Positions 32,640 to 44,831 of a DNA stretch of 64,000 nucleotides are shown here, piece by piece. The notes beneath the pieces were generated by a model. The model worked only from the letters and a program-made list of their open reading frames with translations, did no database searches and was not told the DNA's origin. The position numbers and the translations under genes are program-made. Source of the DNA: Stomoxys calcitrans (lineage: Eukaryota > Arthropoda > Insecta > Diptera > Muscidae). The stretch covers positions 66,598,465 to 66,662,464 of the forward strand of contig NC_081552.1 of NCBI RefSeq assembly GCF_963082655.1, given 5' to 3'. The number at the start of each line of letters is the position of its first letter. Positions within the stretch are counted from its first letter, which is position 1.

Positions 32640-34319
32640 CAATTTGTGTTTGTTTGTAGGTTTGTTTATTTGTTTGTATGTTTGTGTGTTCCTTATAGAC
32701 TCAGAAAAGGCTGAACCGATTTTCTTCAAATTTTCACAGATGGGGGGGTGTACCCCTTCCCCAAAACACCCCCCAAACAGGACTTATTTACTGACCATGT
32801 GAATATGGTTCTTAAATAAAAGGTATTTGAATGTAAAATTTGAATCTTATATCCAAATATGGGACCAAGTGTTTGGGGGCAGCCTCTCCCCAAAAACCTC
32901 CCCCAAAGGGGAAAATTTTACTACCATAGGCATATAGGGCTCAAATGTGCTTTGGGGGTAAAGCACCAATCTGATATCAATGTTTGGGAAAAGTGTCTAT
33001 GGGTCCACACTTCCCCCACAACACCACCCAAATAGGAATTATTTGCTGACTTTAGCAATATGAGGCTCAAATAAGAGGGTTTTTAAAGTGGAACACGAAT
33101 CCGATATATATTTTCAAGGCCAACTCACTGAGTGGCCGCCCATGCCCCAAAACACCCCCCAAGCCGGTCATGTTTGCCGACTATGGAAATATGGGGCTCA
33201 AATTAAAGGTATGTGCGAGTTGACCACGTATCTGATATCAACATTAGGGGCCAACTGTCATGCGGACGTCGCACCACCATAACAACCCCAAAATAGGACG
33301 TATTTGCTCACCAAGACAATTTGGGTCTTAAAGAGAGTGGAACTAAATATTCATAGTTTTAAGGGCCAATAACCCAAACCAGACATATTTGCTAACTTTT
33401 GCAATAAGGAGTTTAAATGAGATTAGAAAACGAATTTGATATCCAATTTTGAGGGAAATGGCAATATGGGGTATAAATAAATGATATATAGATATATGAG
33501 AATAGAGCACATTGCTGATATATTTTCCGGGCTTAGTTTTTGGGGGACTTCCCCACCCTCCAAAACACCCCTAAATCGGGCATATTTACCAAACATATCA
33601 AAGTGGAGCTTAAATGAAAGGTATTGGGGGAGAACAAGAATTGATACCCATATTCGGGACCAATTTTCTGGGGGTCTACCCCTTTCCCAAAATACCCCAC
33701 AAACAGCAATTTTTTAGTGACCATGACAAATAAAGGTATTTGGAAGTAGAATACGAATTTGATATCTAAATGTAGGACCATGTATTTAGGGCATCACCCC
33801 TTTCATAAAACACCACCAAAGGGAAAAAATGTTTCGACCATGCCAATATGTGGCTCAAATGAAAGGTATTTGAGATTAGAAAACGAATTTGATAACCAAT
33901 TTTGGGACCATGAGTTTGGGTGACGCCTCATCCTGTGAAATCCCCTCAAAACCAATGGCAATATGGGGTTTAAATAAATTGTATTTGAGAAAAGCGCACG
34001 ATGCTGATATTTTGTCAGGGTCAAGTATCTGGGGGACCACCTCTCCCCCGAAAACACCACTAAATCAGACATCATGAGAATATCGGTCTGAAATGAAGTA
34101 TTTTGAGAATGGAGTACACCTTACATCCAATCTTAAATTCGTAGACAAGTAAACATCTTATTGGATTCGGATAAAGGCACTAATATTGTTCAACTCTTTG
34201 TCAAGTTAGCATGGTATTTCACTAAAAGATTTTTAATTGTCGAAAATAAATATTCCAAGGAAACTTTTGTTCCACGTAAAGTAAAAGAAAGCGCAATGGA
34301 GCGGGCCCGGGTCAGCTAG
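32640..34319 (+). mobile_element. Helitron-like tandem-repeat element ending CTAG|T
   Basis: Starts with GTTTG-rich sequence and GACTCAGAAAAGGCTGAACC, CAAATTTTCACAGATGGG. Then come about ten diverged 120-160-bp units with CAATATGGGGCTCAAAT, GGTATTTG and a G/C-rich CCCCAAAACACCCC core. The end GGAGCGGGCCCGGGTCAGCTAG|T at 34319, written here in part, has a GC-rich self-complementary stretch and CTAG before T, as Helitron 3' ends do. The 5' TC is not certain. The unit order is shared with 35881-37125, so this is one dispersed element and not a local array. Confidence 0.6.
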
Positions 34320-34512
34320 TTCATTATATGTTTCATCCATACTATCAGGAATTGTTTTTGTTCCATATGATGTTGCGTTACTATCCACACCGAATGGCAC
34401 TGAAATGATCACGTTTGGTATAAACTTTTCTCTGGATGCAGAAAATAAAACGTACAAAATGGTATTATTTTTACGAATTGAGCTAAACATCTCAAAATTG
34501 CGTATAGTTACA
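34320..34512 (-). pseudogene. Coding-like island of unknown origin between two elements
   Basis: The minus strand is open across the whole 193 bp. It reads GTGVTIRNFEMFSSIRKNN, TILYVLFSASREKFIPNVII and SVPFGVDSNATSYGTKTIPD before meeting the Helitron end at 34319. The other side meets HINE monomer sequence at about 34513. There is one in-frame ATG at 34490. The composition and lack of stops look like protein-coding DNA, either a host exon or an unrecognised transposon ORF. I do not recognise a family. Confidence 0.4.
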
Positions 34513-34862
34513 CCTGTGCCAGGTATTGTTCAAATCGGTCCATGACCTGATATAGCTGTCATATAAACCGATCTTGGGTCTTAACGATTTGAATGAATTT
34601 TTGCACGAAGTATTTGTTATGACATGCAACAACTGTGCCAAGTATGGTTCAAATCGGTTCATAACCTGATATAGCTGTCATATAAACAGATCTGGGGACT
34701 TGACTTTTTGAGCTTCTAGAGGGCGCAATTCCTATCCGATTTGGCTGAAATTTTGCATGGCGTATTTTTTTTTATTCTTACTTTTAAGAGCTGTGTCAAA
34801 TAAGGTTCAAATCGGTTCATAACCCGATATAGTTGTCATGTAAACCGATCTGGGATCTTCGG
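34513..34862 (+). mobile_element. HINE subfamily A fragment, tail-to-tail with next
   Basis: About 2.3 monomers in forward orientation (GATATAGCTGTCATATAAACC, CTTGAC...GAGCTTCTAGAGG), with no termini. Ends abruptly at GATCTGGGATCTTCGG. Confidence 0.8.
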
Positions 34863-35529
34863 ACCATTAATGAATTGCATGTTAAAGACTGTAGTAGAAG
34901 TCATTGGGTAATATTTTAACCCATACGGATAAGAATTGCGCCTTGTAGGGACTCATGAAGCATATAGATCGATTCAGACCATATTGGACACGTATATTGA
35001 AAGTCATGGGAGAAGCCGTTGTACAAAATTTCTGTCAAATCAAATATGAATTGCGCACTCTAGAGGCTCAAGAATTCAAGATACCAGATCGGTTTATATG
35101 GCAGCTATATCAGATTATGTACCGATTTTCGTCATACTTAGCAGTTATTGAAAGTCATAACGGAACAGCTCATGCAAATTTTCAGCCAAATCGGACGAGA
35201 ATTGGGCCCTCTAGAGGCTCAAGAAGTCAAGACCCAAGATCGGTTTATATGGCAGCTATATCAAAACGTGAACCGATTTTGCCCATTTACAATCCCAATC
35301 AACCTACACTGCTGAAAGGTGTTTGTGCAAAATTTCAAGATCCTAACTTTACTCCTTTGAAGTTAGCGTGCTGTCGACAGACAGACGGACGGACATGGCT
35401 AGATCGACATAAAATGTCACGACGATCAAGAAAATAAATACTTTATGGGGTCTCAGACGCATATTTCGAGATGTTACAAACAGAATGACAAAATTAATAT
35501 ACCACCATCCTATGGTGGAGGGTACAATA
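34863..35529 (-). mobile_element. HINE subfamily A fragment, reverse orientation
   Basis: Monomers in opposite orientation (CAGATCGGTTTATATGGCAG), a very short GACAGACAGACGGACGGAC and the 5' end CCTATGGTGGAGGGTACAAT. The 3' terminus is missing, so it meets the previous copy interior to interior. Confidence 0.85.
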
Positions 35530-35880
35530 AAATTAAATAAGACACTAAAAACAAAGCAATGTAAAATCAGTAAGGAAAGGTATAAGTCGGACGGTGCCGA
35601 CTGTATAATACCTTACACCTACCCCATAATAGAATGTGGGAGCTAAACCCAATTCAGAACCAATTTTGATGGACCTCAGTGCTTGTTTTCAGATGGTTTA
35701 TTTAACAATCCCTATCAAATTTCGAGTAAATATATTCACACTATAATAGCTGACAACTTCCAACATTATTGCAAATTACCCAAAAACTGACAAAAGGAAC
35801 TAAATCTTAATCTGAACCGAACACATTTTCCAGATATTGTGGTAGTCAGCGAGGAAAGCGTTGTTCAAATTTTGGCAATC
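35530..35880. repeat. HINE-related family D copy, decayed
   Basis: AAAGGTATAAGTCGGACGGTGCCGACTG at about 35578 contains the short hairpin GTCGG-ACGGT-GCCGAC. TATAATACCTTACACCTACC follows, and the rest is unrecognised. The hairpin-plus-TATAATACC layout mirrors the 3' end of HINEs, so I read it as a relative; boundaries are uncertain. Confidence 0.45.
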
Positions 35881-37125
35881 GATTGGCCAGGTGGTCGGAC
35901 CACTTCCCAAAAACATCTCCCAAACGGGACAAATTTACGACCATAGCAATATGGGGCTCAAAATGAAAGGTCTTTGGTAGTAAAGCACGAATCTGATATC
36001 AATATTCGGGAAAAGTGTTTATGAGGCCACCTCACACCCACAACACCACCCAAATAGGAAGTATTTGCTGACTATAGCAATATGAGGCTCAAATAAGAGG
36101 GTTTTTAGAGTAGAACTCGAATCCGATATACATTTTTAAGGCCAACTCACTGAGTGGCCGCCCATCCCCCAAAACACCCCCCAAGCCGGTCATGTTTGCC
36201 AACTATGGCAATATGGGGTTCAAATGAAAGGTATTTGGGAGTAGACCACGTATGGCAATATGGGGTTCAAATGAAAGGTATTTGGGAGTACACCACGTAT
36301 CTGATATCAACATTAGGGACCAACTTTCTAGGGGACGTCCCACCACCATAACAACCCCCAAATGGGACGTATGTGCTCACCACGACAATATGGGTCTTCA
36401 AGACAATGGAACTAAATATTAATAGTGTTTGGGGCCAATACCCCATACCGGACAAATTTGCTGACTTTTGCAATAAGGAGTTTAAATAAGATTAGGAAAC
36501 GAATTTTATATCCAATTTTGAGGCCAATGGCAATATGGGGTTCAAATAAATGGCATATATATTGTAGATGTATGACATTAGAGAACGTTGCTGTTATATT
36601 TTCCGGGCTTAGTGTTTGGGGACCACCCCAATCCCTAAAACACTCCTAAATCGGGCATATTTACCAAACATGTCAATGATCCACTTTTAGGACCAACTGT
36701 CTGGTCTACTCCTTTCCCAAAATACCCCACGAACACCAATCTTTTACTTACCATCGCAATACGGTGCTCAAATAAAGGTATTTAAGAATAGAATACGAAT
36801 TTGATATCCAAATGTAGGACAATTTATTGAGGGCATCACCCCTTTCCCGAAACACCCCCCAAAGGGTAAACATTTTTCGACCATGCCAATATATGGCTCA
36901 AATGAAAGGTATTTGATATTAGAAAGCGAATTTGATAACCTATTTTGGGGTCATGTGTTTGGGGGACGCCTCATTGTATAAAGTCCCCTAAACCAATGGC
37001 AATATTGGGTTAAAAAAATGGTATTTGAAAGAAGAGCACGATGCAGATATTTTTTCTTGGCGAAGTGTCTGGGCCTCACCCCCGAAGACACCACTAAACC
37101 ACCACATAAATAAAGTATTTAAAGA
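35881..37125 (+). mobile_element. Second Helitron-like tandem-repeat element, truncated
   Basis: Colinear with 32870-34110: the same order of landmark units (CCAACTCACTGAGTGGCCGC at 36141 versus 33120; ATTAGGG..CAACT at 36311 versus 33245; GGGCTTAGT at 36606 versus 33528; GATGC.GATATTTT at 37039 versus 33990). A 47-bp direct duplication lies at about 36204-36297. Both ends are missing; the right end runs into a (TA)n tract. Confidence 0.65.
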
Positions 37126-37130
37126 GTGGA

Positions 37131-37515
<385 letters not shown>

Positions 37516-37559
37516 ATATCTACATCTGAACCTATTTTTTATGAAATTCGCCAGTAATT

Positions 37560-37925
37560 TCGAGAGCCATTAGAAAACCCTTAGTGGCAAATTTCGAGAG
37601 ATTCGATTAACAAATGACCAGTTTACTGCATTATACCAGCAAATGGGAAAAACATACATGAGGAAGCTATATCTAATTCTAAGCCGATTTTTTCCAACTT
37701 CAATGGGCTTCGTCTCTAGGCAAAAAAAAAAAAACATGCCTGCACCAAATTTTAAGACGATCGCATAAAAACTGCGACCTCTACTTTGTACACAAATTAA
37801 CATGGACCGACGGACAGACAAACAGACGGACATAGCTTAATCGAATTAGAAAGTGATTTGGAGTCGATCGGTAAACTTATCAATGGTTCTTTCTTTCTTC
37901 CTTCTGGGTGTTACTACCCTACAGA
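37560..37925. mobile_element. HINE-related family E fragment
   Basis: GACCAGTTTACTGCATTATA, GGAAGCTATATCTAATTCTA, CCAAATTTTAAGACGATCGC and CATGGACCGACGGACAGACA share the monomer and GACA/GACG-array logic of HINEs but with different sequence. Ends near CCTTCTGGGTGTTAC, with no clean terminus. Confidence 0.5.
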
Positions 37926-37929
37926 CACT

Positions 37930-39176
37930 ACCACAGTAGTGTAAATGGCCCATATCGGTCAATGTTTTGATATAGCTGTTACATAAACCAATCTTGGGTC
38001 TTGACTTCTTGAGCCTCTAGAGTGCACCATTCTTATCCGATTGGGATGAAATTTTGCACGACGTGTTTTGTTATGATATCCAACAACTGTGCCAAGTATG
38101 GTTCAAATCGGTGCATAACCTGATATAGCTGCCATATAAACCGATCTTGGGTCTTGACTTCTTGAGCCTCTAAAGTGCGCAATTCTTATCCGATTGGGAT
38201 GAAATTTTGCACGACGTGTTTTGTTACGATATCCAACAACTGTGCCAAGTATGGTTCAAATCGGTCCATAACCTTATATAGCTGTCATATAAACCGATCT
38301 TGCGTCTTGATTTCTTGAGCATCTAGAGGGCGCAATTCTTATCCAATTTGAATGAATTTTAGCACGTAGTATTTTGTTATGATATCCAACAACTGTGCCA
38401 AGTATGGTTCAAATCGGTCCATAACCTTATATAGCTGTCATATAAACCGATCTTGCGTCTTGATTTCTTGAGCATCTAGAGGGCGCAATTCTTATCCAAT
38501 TTGAATGAATTTTAGCACGTAGTATTTTGTTATGATATCCAACAACTGTGCCAAGTATGGTTCAAATCGGATCATAACCTGATATAGCTGTCATATAAAC
38601 AGATCTGGGGACTTGACTTCTTGAGCTTCTAGAGGGCGCAATTCCTATCCGATTTGGCTGAAATTTCGCAAGACGTATTTTATTGTTACTTTCAACAACT
38701 ATGTCAAATAAAGTACAAGTCGGTTTATAACCTGATATAGCTGCCATATAAACCGATCTGGGATCTTGACTTCTTGAGCCTCTAGAGATCGCAATTATTA
38801 TCCGATTTGCCTGAAATTTTGTACGACGGATTCTCTCATGACCATTAACATACGTGTTTATTATGGTCGGAATCGGTCTTTAGCCCAATACAGCTCCCAT
38901 ATAAATCGGTCTCTCTATTTTACTTCTTGAGCCCACAAAGGGCGCAATTCTTATTCGAATTGGCTGACATTTTACACAGGTCTCCAACATAATATAATTT
39001 AATTGTGGTCCAAACCGGACCATATCTTGATATCGCTCTAATAGCAGAGCAAATCTTTTCTTATATCCTTTTTTTTGCCTAAGAAGAGATGCCGGGAAAA
39101 GAACCCGACAAATGCGATCCATGGTGGAGGGTATATAAGATTCGGCCCGGCCGAACTTAGAACGCTTTTACTTGTT
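37930..39176 (+). mobile_element. HINE subfamily A, 5' truncated
   Basis: Begins in the region following the GTCY array (GTAAATGGCCCATATCGGTC). It has about seven monomers, two of which (38240-38390 and 38390-38540) are nearly identical and so recently duplicated. The 3' end is complete: CCATGGTGGAGGGTATATAA, TTCGGCCCGGCCGAA, CTTTTACTTGTT. Confidence 0.9.
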
Positions 39177-39299
39177 TTAGTGTATTTTGTATTGAAATTT
39201 TGCATATAAACTGGATAACTCAGGTATAACCATGTAAAATTTCATGCAGATATCTCTATCCGTTCCAAAATGGCAGCTACCGCAGGATACCGCAGAACC

Positions 39300-40832
39300 A
39301 ACCAACGGTGATGGTATAGAATGTTTAACTCCTAGTTAGAATGAAGTCCAAGTAGCAGTGAACCGACTAAAGAACAACAAGGCAGCAGGAGCCGACGGGT
39401 TACCCGCTGAACTATTTAAGACCGGAGGCGACACGCTAATAAGGCGTATGCATCGGGTTGTCTGCGCAATCTGGCTAGAAGAACACATACCCGATGATTG
39501 GAACCTCAGCATACCATGTTCCGTAAACAAGAAAGGAGACAAGACGGGATGTGCCAACTACAGAGGCATAAGTTTCCTCCCCATTTCATACAAGATAATC
39601 TCGAGCGTACTGTGTGAAAAAGTAAAACCTAAAGTCAATGAGATATTGGGCCTATCAATGCGGCTTTCGACCTGGTATATCCACCCTGGACCAGATATTC
39701 ACACTGCACAAATCCTGGAAAAGTCCCGAGAAGGACAAATCAACACATTCCATCTCTTTGTTGACTACAAAGCCGCTGTTGATCCCGATTTACGTTCAAA
39801 AGTATTTCAAGCCATGTCTGAGTTTGCAATATTAATAAGACTCTGCAGGATGACAGTTGTTGATACGGGTTCATCAGTAAGAATAGAAAAGAATCTCTCG
39901 GAACCATTTAATACCAAACGAGGTTTCAGACAAGAAGACAACCTATAGTGTGAACTATTTAATATTCTGCTGGAAAATATTATACAATGTGCAGATGTGA
40001 AGAGATATGACACCCTAATCACAGGAGAACACATGTTACTCGTCTATGACGACGACATCGACATCATAGGTCGGTCACCGGAAGTAGTAACTGCAGCCTT
40101 TGAAAGAATCGAAAGAGAGTCAGTGAAAATAAGTCTGGCAGTTAATGGAGTTAAGATGAAATGGATGGTTTCAACTCCCAAAACGCTTGTACAACCGAGC
40201 ACATAAAGAAAATGAAGAAAGTTGGGAACCACAACTTTGAGATAGTCAGTAATTTTATATACCTCGACACCGCCGTAACCGAAACGAATGACACCAGTTT
40301 TGAGATAAAGCGAAGAATAATACTGGCAAACATATGCTACTTTGGACTAAGTAAGCAGTTTAGAAACAAGGCCACCTCTCGACAGACGAAGATTACACTC
40401 TACAAGACACTGATACTACCCGTGTTTTAATATGGTTCTGAAGCATGGGTACCTGTGAAAGCAGATGAGGTAGTGCTTGGAGTATTTGAGAGAAATATTC
40501 TTCATAAAATACATGGACCAGTTTGCGTTAACGGAGAATATAGGCGACGTATTAACCACGAGCTGTATGAGCTGTATGACGACGATAGCATAGTTACACG
40601 CATCAAAATACAACGGCTGCGTTGGTTAGGTCATGTTGTCAGAATGGATGAAGAAGCTCCAGCAAAGAAGTCTTTTGAAGGCAAACCGGGAAGACCAAAA
40701 GCCCGATGGAAAGATCAACTGATGGGAGACACCTCGAAACTTGGTGTCAGAGATTTTAGAATGAGCGAAGAAGATCGAGGCGGTTGGAACCCTATTCTAC
40801 GTTCGGCTAGTGGAACAAACGTTCTGTCATAG
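39300..40832 (+). pseudogene. RTE-like non-LTR retrotransposon relic (copy 2)
   Basis: 5' truncated at RT. In order: VAVNRLKNNKAAGADGLPAE, LFKTGGDTLIRRMHRVVCAI, CANYRGISFLPISYKIISSV, motif A FVDYKAAVDPDLRS (usual Phe before Asp replaced) and motif B GFRQEDNL (GFRQGD expected). The active site is LLVYDDDIDIIG, where YADD is expected. The C-terminal part is in frame from 40455: FERNILHKIHGPVCVNGEYR and RIKIQRLRWLGHVVRMDEEA. The 3' end near AATTAAAGTAAGTAA fits the short repeat tails of this group. Less decayed than copy 1, but with stops at 39946 and 40204 and frame changes. Confidence 0.8.
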
Positions 40833-41318
40833 CCAATTAAAGTAAGTAACTCGCATAACTTTTGACTGCAAAATAGGACCTTAGCATATATCGCGACAAA
40901 AAATAGTACATTTTAAAATTGTTAAAAAATTTTAAATCGGTTCAGAAATGATTTCTCAAGCAACAAAATAAGAGACGAGTCTCTGCGAAAATTTCAGAAA
41001 AAAAAAATTTGTTAGTCAAATTCCTTGGACACTATAAAAGTTATCCCGCACATTTAGGCCTGTTTTTTGTAGGGCTTTTTGAGCACTTTCCAGCGAAAGT
41101 TTTTAAAAATCGGGTCATAAATGCGTCTTTGAAAACCCGAACAAAATTGTCTAGGGCCGAGGTGACCAATTAGAAGGCACTCCAATGGGTCCCTGGGACT
41201 TCTAGGGCCGTGAAATTTTGCATATAAACTGGATAGCATCTCTGCTATAACCATGTAGAATTTCATGAAGAATTTCACGGCAGACTTATTTCGACTTATT
41301 TTTTTCCATTCCACTGTG
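40833..41318. mobile_element. Right part of a Transib-like element (terminus CCACTGTG|CGACG)
   Basis: Ends TTTTTTTCCATTCCACTGTG at 41318, followed by CGACG. Reversed, the terminus CACAGTGGAATGG with downstream AAATAAGT resembles the ends of the element at 13090-14704. An internal motif (GAAATTTTGCATATAAACTG at about 41212) is repeated at 39194, left of the RTE-like copy, so RTE copy 2 may have inserted into this element. No left terminus was found. Confidence 0.4.
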
Positions 41319-41323
41319 CGACG

Positions 41324-41727
41324 TTCAATAACTGTGCCATGTACGGTTAAAATCGGTCTATAACTTGACATAGCTCCCATATAACCCAATCTCCCGATTT
41401 GACATCTTGAGCCCCTGAAGAACGTAATTTTTGTCCCATCTGGCCAAAAATTTTACAAGTAGCGTTCTGTTAGGACTTCCAAAAAATGTGCCAAGGACGG
41501 TCCAAATCGGTCTTTAACCTGATGTAGCTCCCATACAAACGATTGTCTGATTATCTCTCGATTATTCTTGTTCGGTTCCTAGAAGCTGTCATTTTGCCTT
41601 GTTTGGCAGATATTTGGTACGTGGTAAAATTATGCCTTTCAACTAATTTTACTTTGTGTCGATTTTACGCAGATGTGGTGGGTTTTAAAGGTTCGGCCCG
41701 GCTGAACTTAGCATGTATTTACTTGTT
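41324..41727 (+). mobile_element. HINE subfamily C, 5' truncated
   Basis: Two C-type monomers (GACATAGCTCCCATATAACC, CAATCTCCCGATTTGACATC). The 3' end is GATGTGGTGGGTTTTAAAGG, hairpin TTCGGCCCGGCTGAA, then CATGTATTTACTTGTT. Abuts the CACTGTG|CGACG junction on its left. Confidence 0.85.
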
Positions 41728-42140
41728 TTGTTTTTTGGAGTAATCCTTTCAGTTTCCGGGGGCGGATAACTGGCCCGGTGCCCCATCCGCATGGGTTACG
41801 TGGGATCGCACATGTATCCCTCTACGTCGCGAGCAGCCTACTTCAAGATCAGATGCTCCCCTCCAGCCGCTCCTAACCTGGTAGCAGACGCTGATGTTGG
41901 TCATTGGTTATTTGAAGGCGCCAATAAATCGCCTTGTCATTTCGAGTATCATTACCACTCAATATTTAAGGATTTAAGAGAAGTCACTGGTAACAAAGAT
42001 GTGTTTCATTTCAAAGTTGACATTTCGTTAGGGTACGCTTGGTCTTGACAGGACTTAAATATGAACAACTTGACCACATATATGCCTTCTTCTTGGAAAA
42101 ATGGCTTAAATTCGTATTTGAAAGTACGTGCACCCATTAT
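41728..42140 (+). other. Unrecognised segment with an 85-codon open frame
   Basis: An ATG at 41791 opens 85 codons to 42048, containing SRAAYFKIRCSPPAAPNLVA, DADVGHWLFEG and FKDLREVTGNKDVFHFKVDI. The G/C content is higher than the surroundings over 41750-41880. No family, signal peptide or splice pattern is recognised, and it could be a pseudogene fragment. The rest holds no feature I can name. Confidence 0.25.
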
Positions 42141-43308
42141 CTAGTATATATATTTAAACACTAATGTTTGGCTTAAACGAAGTATTTCCCATTTACTTAT
42201 TCTGTTTGGATTTGGAACTAATGTCAACAAGGGGAAATCAGATTGCTTAATTTTTATATGACAGTTAAGTTCTGCATCTTCGATAGGAGTGTAGGATAAC
42301 TCAGAAGTTGGCCAATCCGATTCATGAGAATATAAAAATGAGGGGCCTGTAAACCATCTTGTATGGTAGCACAAGTTACACTGTTGCATTTTGTGGCTTC
42401 GTCTGCAACATTTTGAGCAGATAGAACCCATCACCACTGATTGATGTACGAGCCTTCTAAAATTTCCCCAACTCGTACTGCCACAAATTGGTGGAATTTC
42501 CTCGCGTCCGAACTAATCCAATATAAAACGTCCATGGTATCATACCAAAATGTTTTCGAATGAACCTCGATGTACATTTCTTTTACGACAAAGTTGAACA
42601 ATCGCAATCCAGTGATGGGAGCCATCAATTCATATTTTGGCACAGAAATAGGCTTTAAAGGTGCAACCTTGGTCTTAGAAGCGACCAGGCTACACTTCAC
42701 ATACCCTCACATTGGACCCTTAAATAAGTCACCGCAGCATAAACATGGATGCTTGCATCTACAAGTGTGTGAAGTTGAACATTCGAAGAATGCGGACATT
42801 TGATAAATTCAGTAGTAAACATGCCCAAGCTCGCCACTTCTCACACTCTTGATCGCGAATAGGTTCATCCCAATTCACTGCAGACCTCAAAATTTCCTGT
42901 ATAGTGATCTTTTCTTGAATGACAAAGTGACAAAAAAGTCATAATGGGTACGTTTTTCTTCGTGGGTATGATACTTTTGTCAAATACTTCAAGACCAAAT
43001 TTTCCAATTAAGGTAAGCTCATCATTCGAGGGGTCCACCACATACCTAAAACCTTCTCGAACTTTCCATCTATATCTGCAAGAGATTTTTGTATTTGCGT
43101 TTTGGGCTTCTGTAACTCGCTCAGAATCTTGTCCGAATTAGAAAGCCCGTTACGCATTTCAAATCCCCCTTCTATGTGAATATATCGCACTATTTTTGCC
43201 ATTTCCATCATCTCTTCAAAATCCAAGCTTTGAAGCCAATCATCCACAAACATGTTATTTAAAATCGCTTAAACCGCTTTCGGATGTTTACACGCACAGC
43301 GCTCAGCA
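42141..43308 (-). pseudogene. BEL/Pao polyprotein relic: RT end, RNase H, start of integrase region
   Basis: On the minus strand from 43253: FVDDWLQSLD (RT active site, normally YVDD), the IHIEGGFEMRN and SNSDKIL motifs, then KVLGMWWTPR. From 42700: SLVASKTKVAPLKPISVPKY followed by YELMAPITGLRLF, FWYDTMDVLYWISSDARKF and QFVAVRVGEILE (Pao-type RNase H). From 42437: RWFTGPSFLYSHESDWP, the segment that precedes the integrase zinc region. Frameshifts separate the blocks. The integrase core and LTRs are not seen. Continues upstream at 44832. Confidence 0.85.
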
Positions 43309-44831
43309 TTTTTATACCCTCCACCATAAGATGGGGGGTATACTAATTTCGTCATTCTGTTTGTAACTACTCGAAATATTCGTCTGAGACCCCATAAAGT
43401 ATATATATTCTTGATCGTCGTGACATTTTATGTCGATCTAGCCATGTCCGTCCGTCTGTCCGTCCGTCCGTCCGTCCGTCCGTCCGTCCGTCCGTCCGTC
43501 CGTCCGTCTGTCTGTCGAAAGCACGCTAACTTCCGAAGGAGTAAAGCTAGCCGCTTGAAATTTTGCACAAATACTTCTTATTAGTGTAGGTCGGTTGGTA
43601 TTGTAAATGGGCCATATCGGTCCATGTTTTGATATAGCTGCCATATAAACCGATCTTGGGTCTTGACTTCTTGAGCCTCTAGAGTGCGCATTTCTTATCC
43701 GATTGGGATGAAATTTTGCACGACGTGTTTCGTTGTGATATCTAACAACTGTGCCAAGTATGGTTCAAATCGGTCCATAACCTGATATAGCTGCCATATA
43801 AACCGATCTTGGGTCTTGACTTCTTGAGCCTCCAGCGTGCGCAATTCTTATCCGATCACAATGAAATTTTGCACAACTTGTTTTGTTATGATATCCAACA
43901 ACTGTGCCAAGTATGGTTGAAGTCGGTCCATAACCTGATATAGCTGCCATATAAACCGATCTGGGGTCTTGACTTCTTGAGCCTCTAGAGTGCGCAATTC
44001 TTATCCGATTGGGATGAAATTTTGCACGACGTGTTTTGTTATTATATCCAACAACTGTGCCAAGTATGGTTCAAATCGGTCCATGACCTGATATAGCTGC
44101 CATATACACCGATCTTGGGTCTTGACTTCTTGAGCCTCTAGAGTGCGCAATTCTCATCCGATTGAAATGAAATTTTGCACGACGTTTTTCGTTATGATAT
44201 CTAACAACTGTGCTAAGTATGGTTGAAATCGGTCCATAACCTGATATAGCTGTCATATAAACAGATCTGGGGATTTGACTTCTTGAGCTTCTAGAGGCCG
44301 CAACTCCTATCCGATTTGGCTGAAATTTTGAATGACGTATTTTATTTTTACTTTCAACAACTGTGTCAAATAAGGTTCAAATCGGTTCATAACCTGATAT
44401 AGCTGCCATATAAACCTATTTGGGATCTTGACTTCTTGACCCCTAGAGGTCGCAATTATTATCCGATATGCCTGAAATTTTGTACGACGGATCCTCTCAT
44501 GACCATCAACAAACGTGTTTATTATGGTCTGAATCGGTCTATAGCCCGATACAGATCCCATATAAATCGCTCTCTCTATTTAACTTCGTGAGCCCCAATG
44601 GGCGCAATTCTTATACGAATTGGCTGAAATTTTACACAGGTCTCCAACATATAATTTAATTGTGGTCCGAACCGGACCATATCTTGATATCGTTTTAATA
44701 GCAGAGCAACTCTTTTCTTATATCCTTTTTTGCCTAAGAAGAGATGCCAGGAAAAGAACTCGACAAATGCGATCCATGGTGGAGGGTATATAAGATTCGG
44801 CCCGGCCGAACTTAGCACGCTTTTACTTGTT
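43309..44831 (+). mobile_element. HINE subfamily A, young copy 1
   Basis: Complete, 1523 bp: TTTTTATACCCTCCACCATA start, 71-bp GTCY array (43446-43516), seven to eight monomers, hairpin TTCGGCCCGGCCGAA and CTTTTACTTGTT end. It interrupts the RT of the BEL/Pao relic between the FLWRNG and FVDD motifs. Almost identical to the copies at 46985, 49636 and 56991. Confidence 0.95.

Noticed and set aside
34233..34490. One continuous 85-codon gene on the minus strand.
   Set aside because: The last third reads through the Helitron-like 3' end at 34319, so only 34320-34512 can be coding-like.
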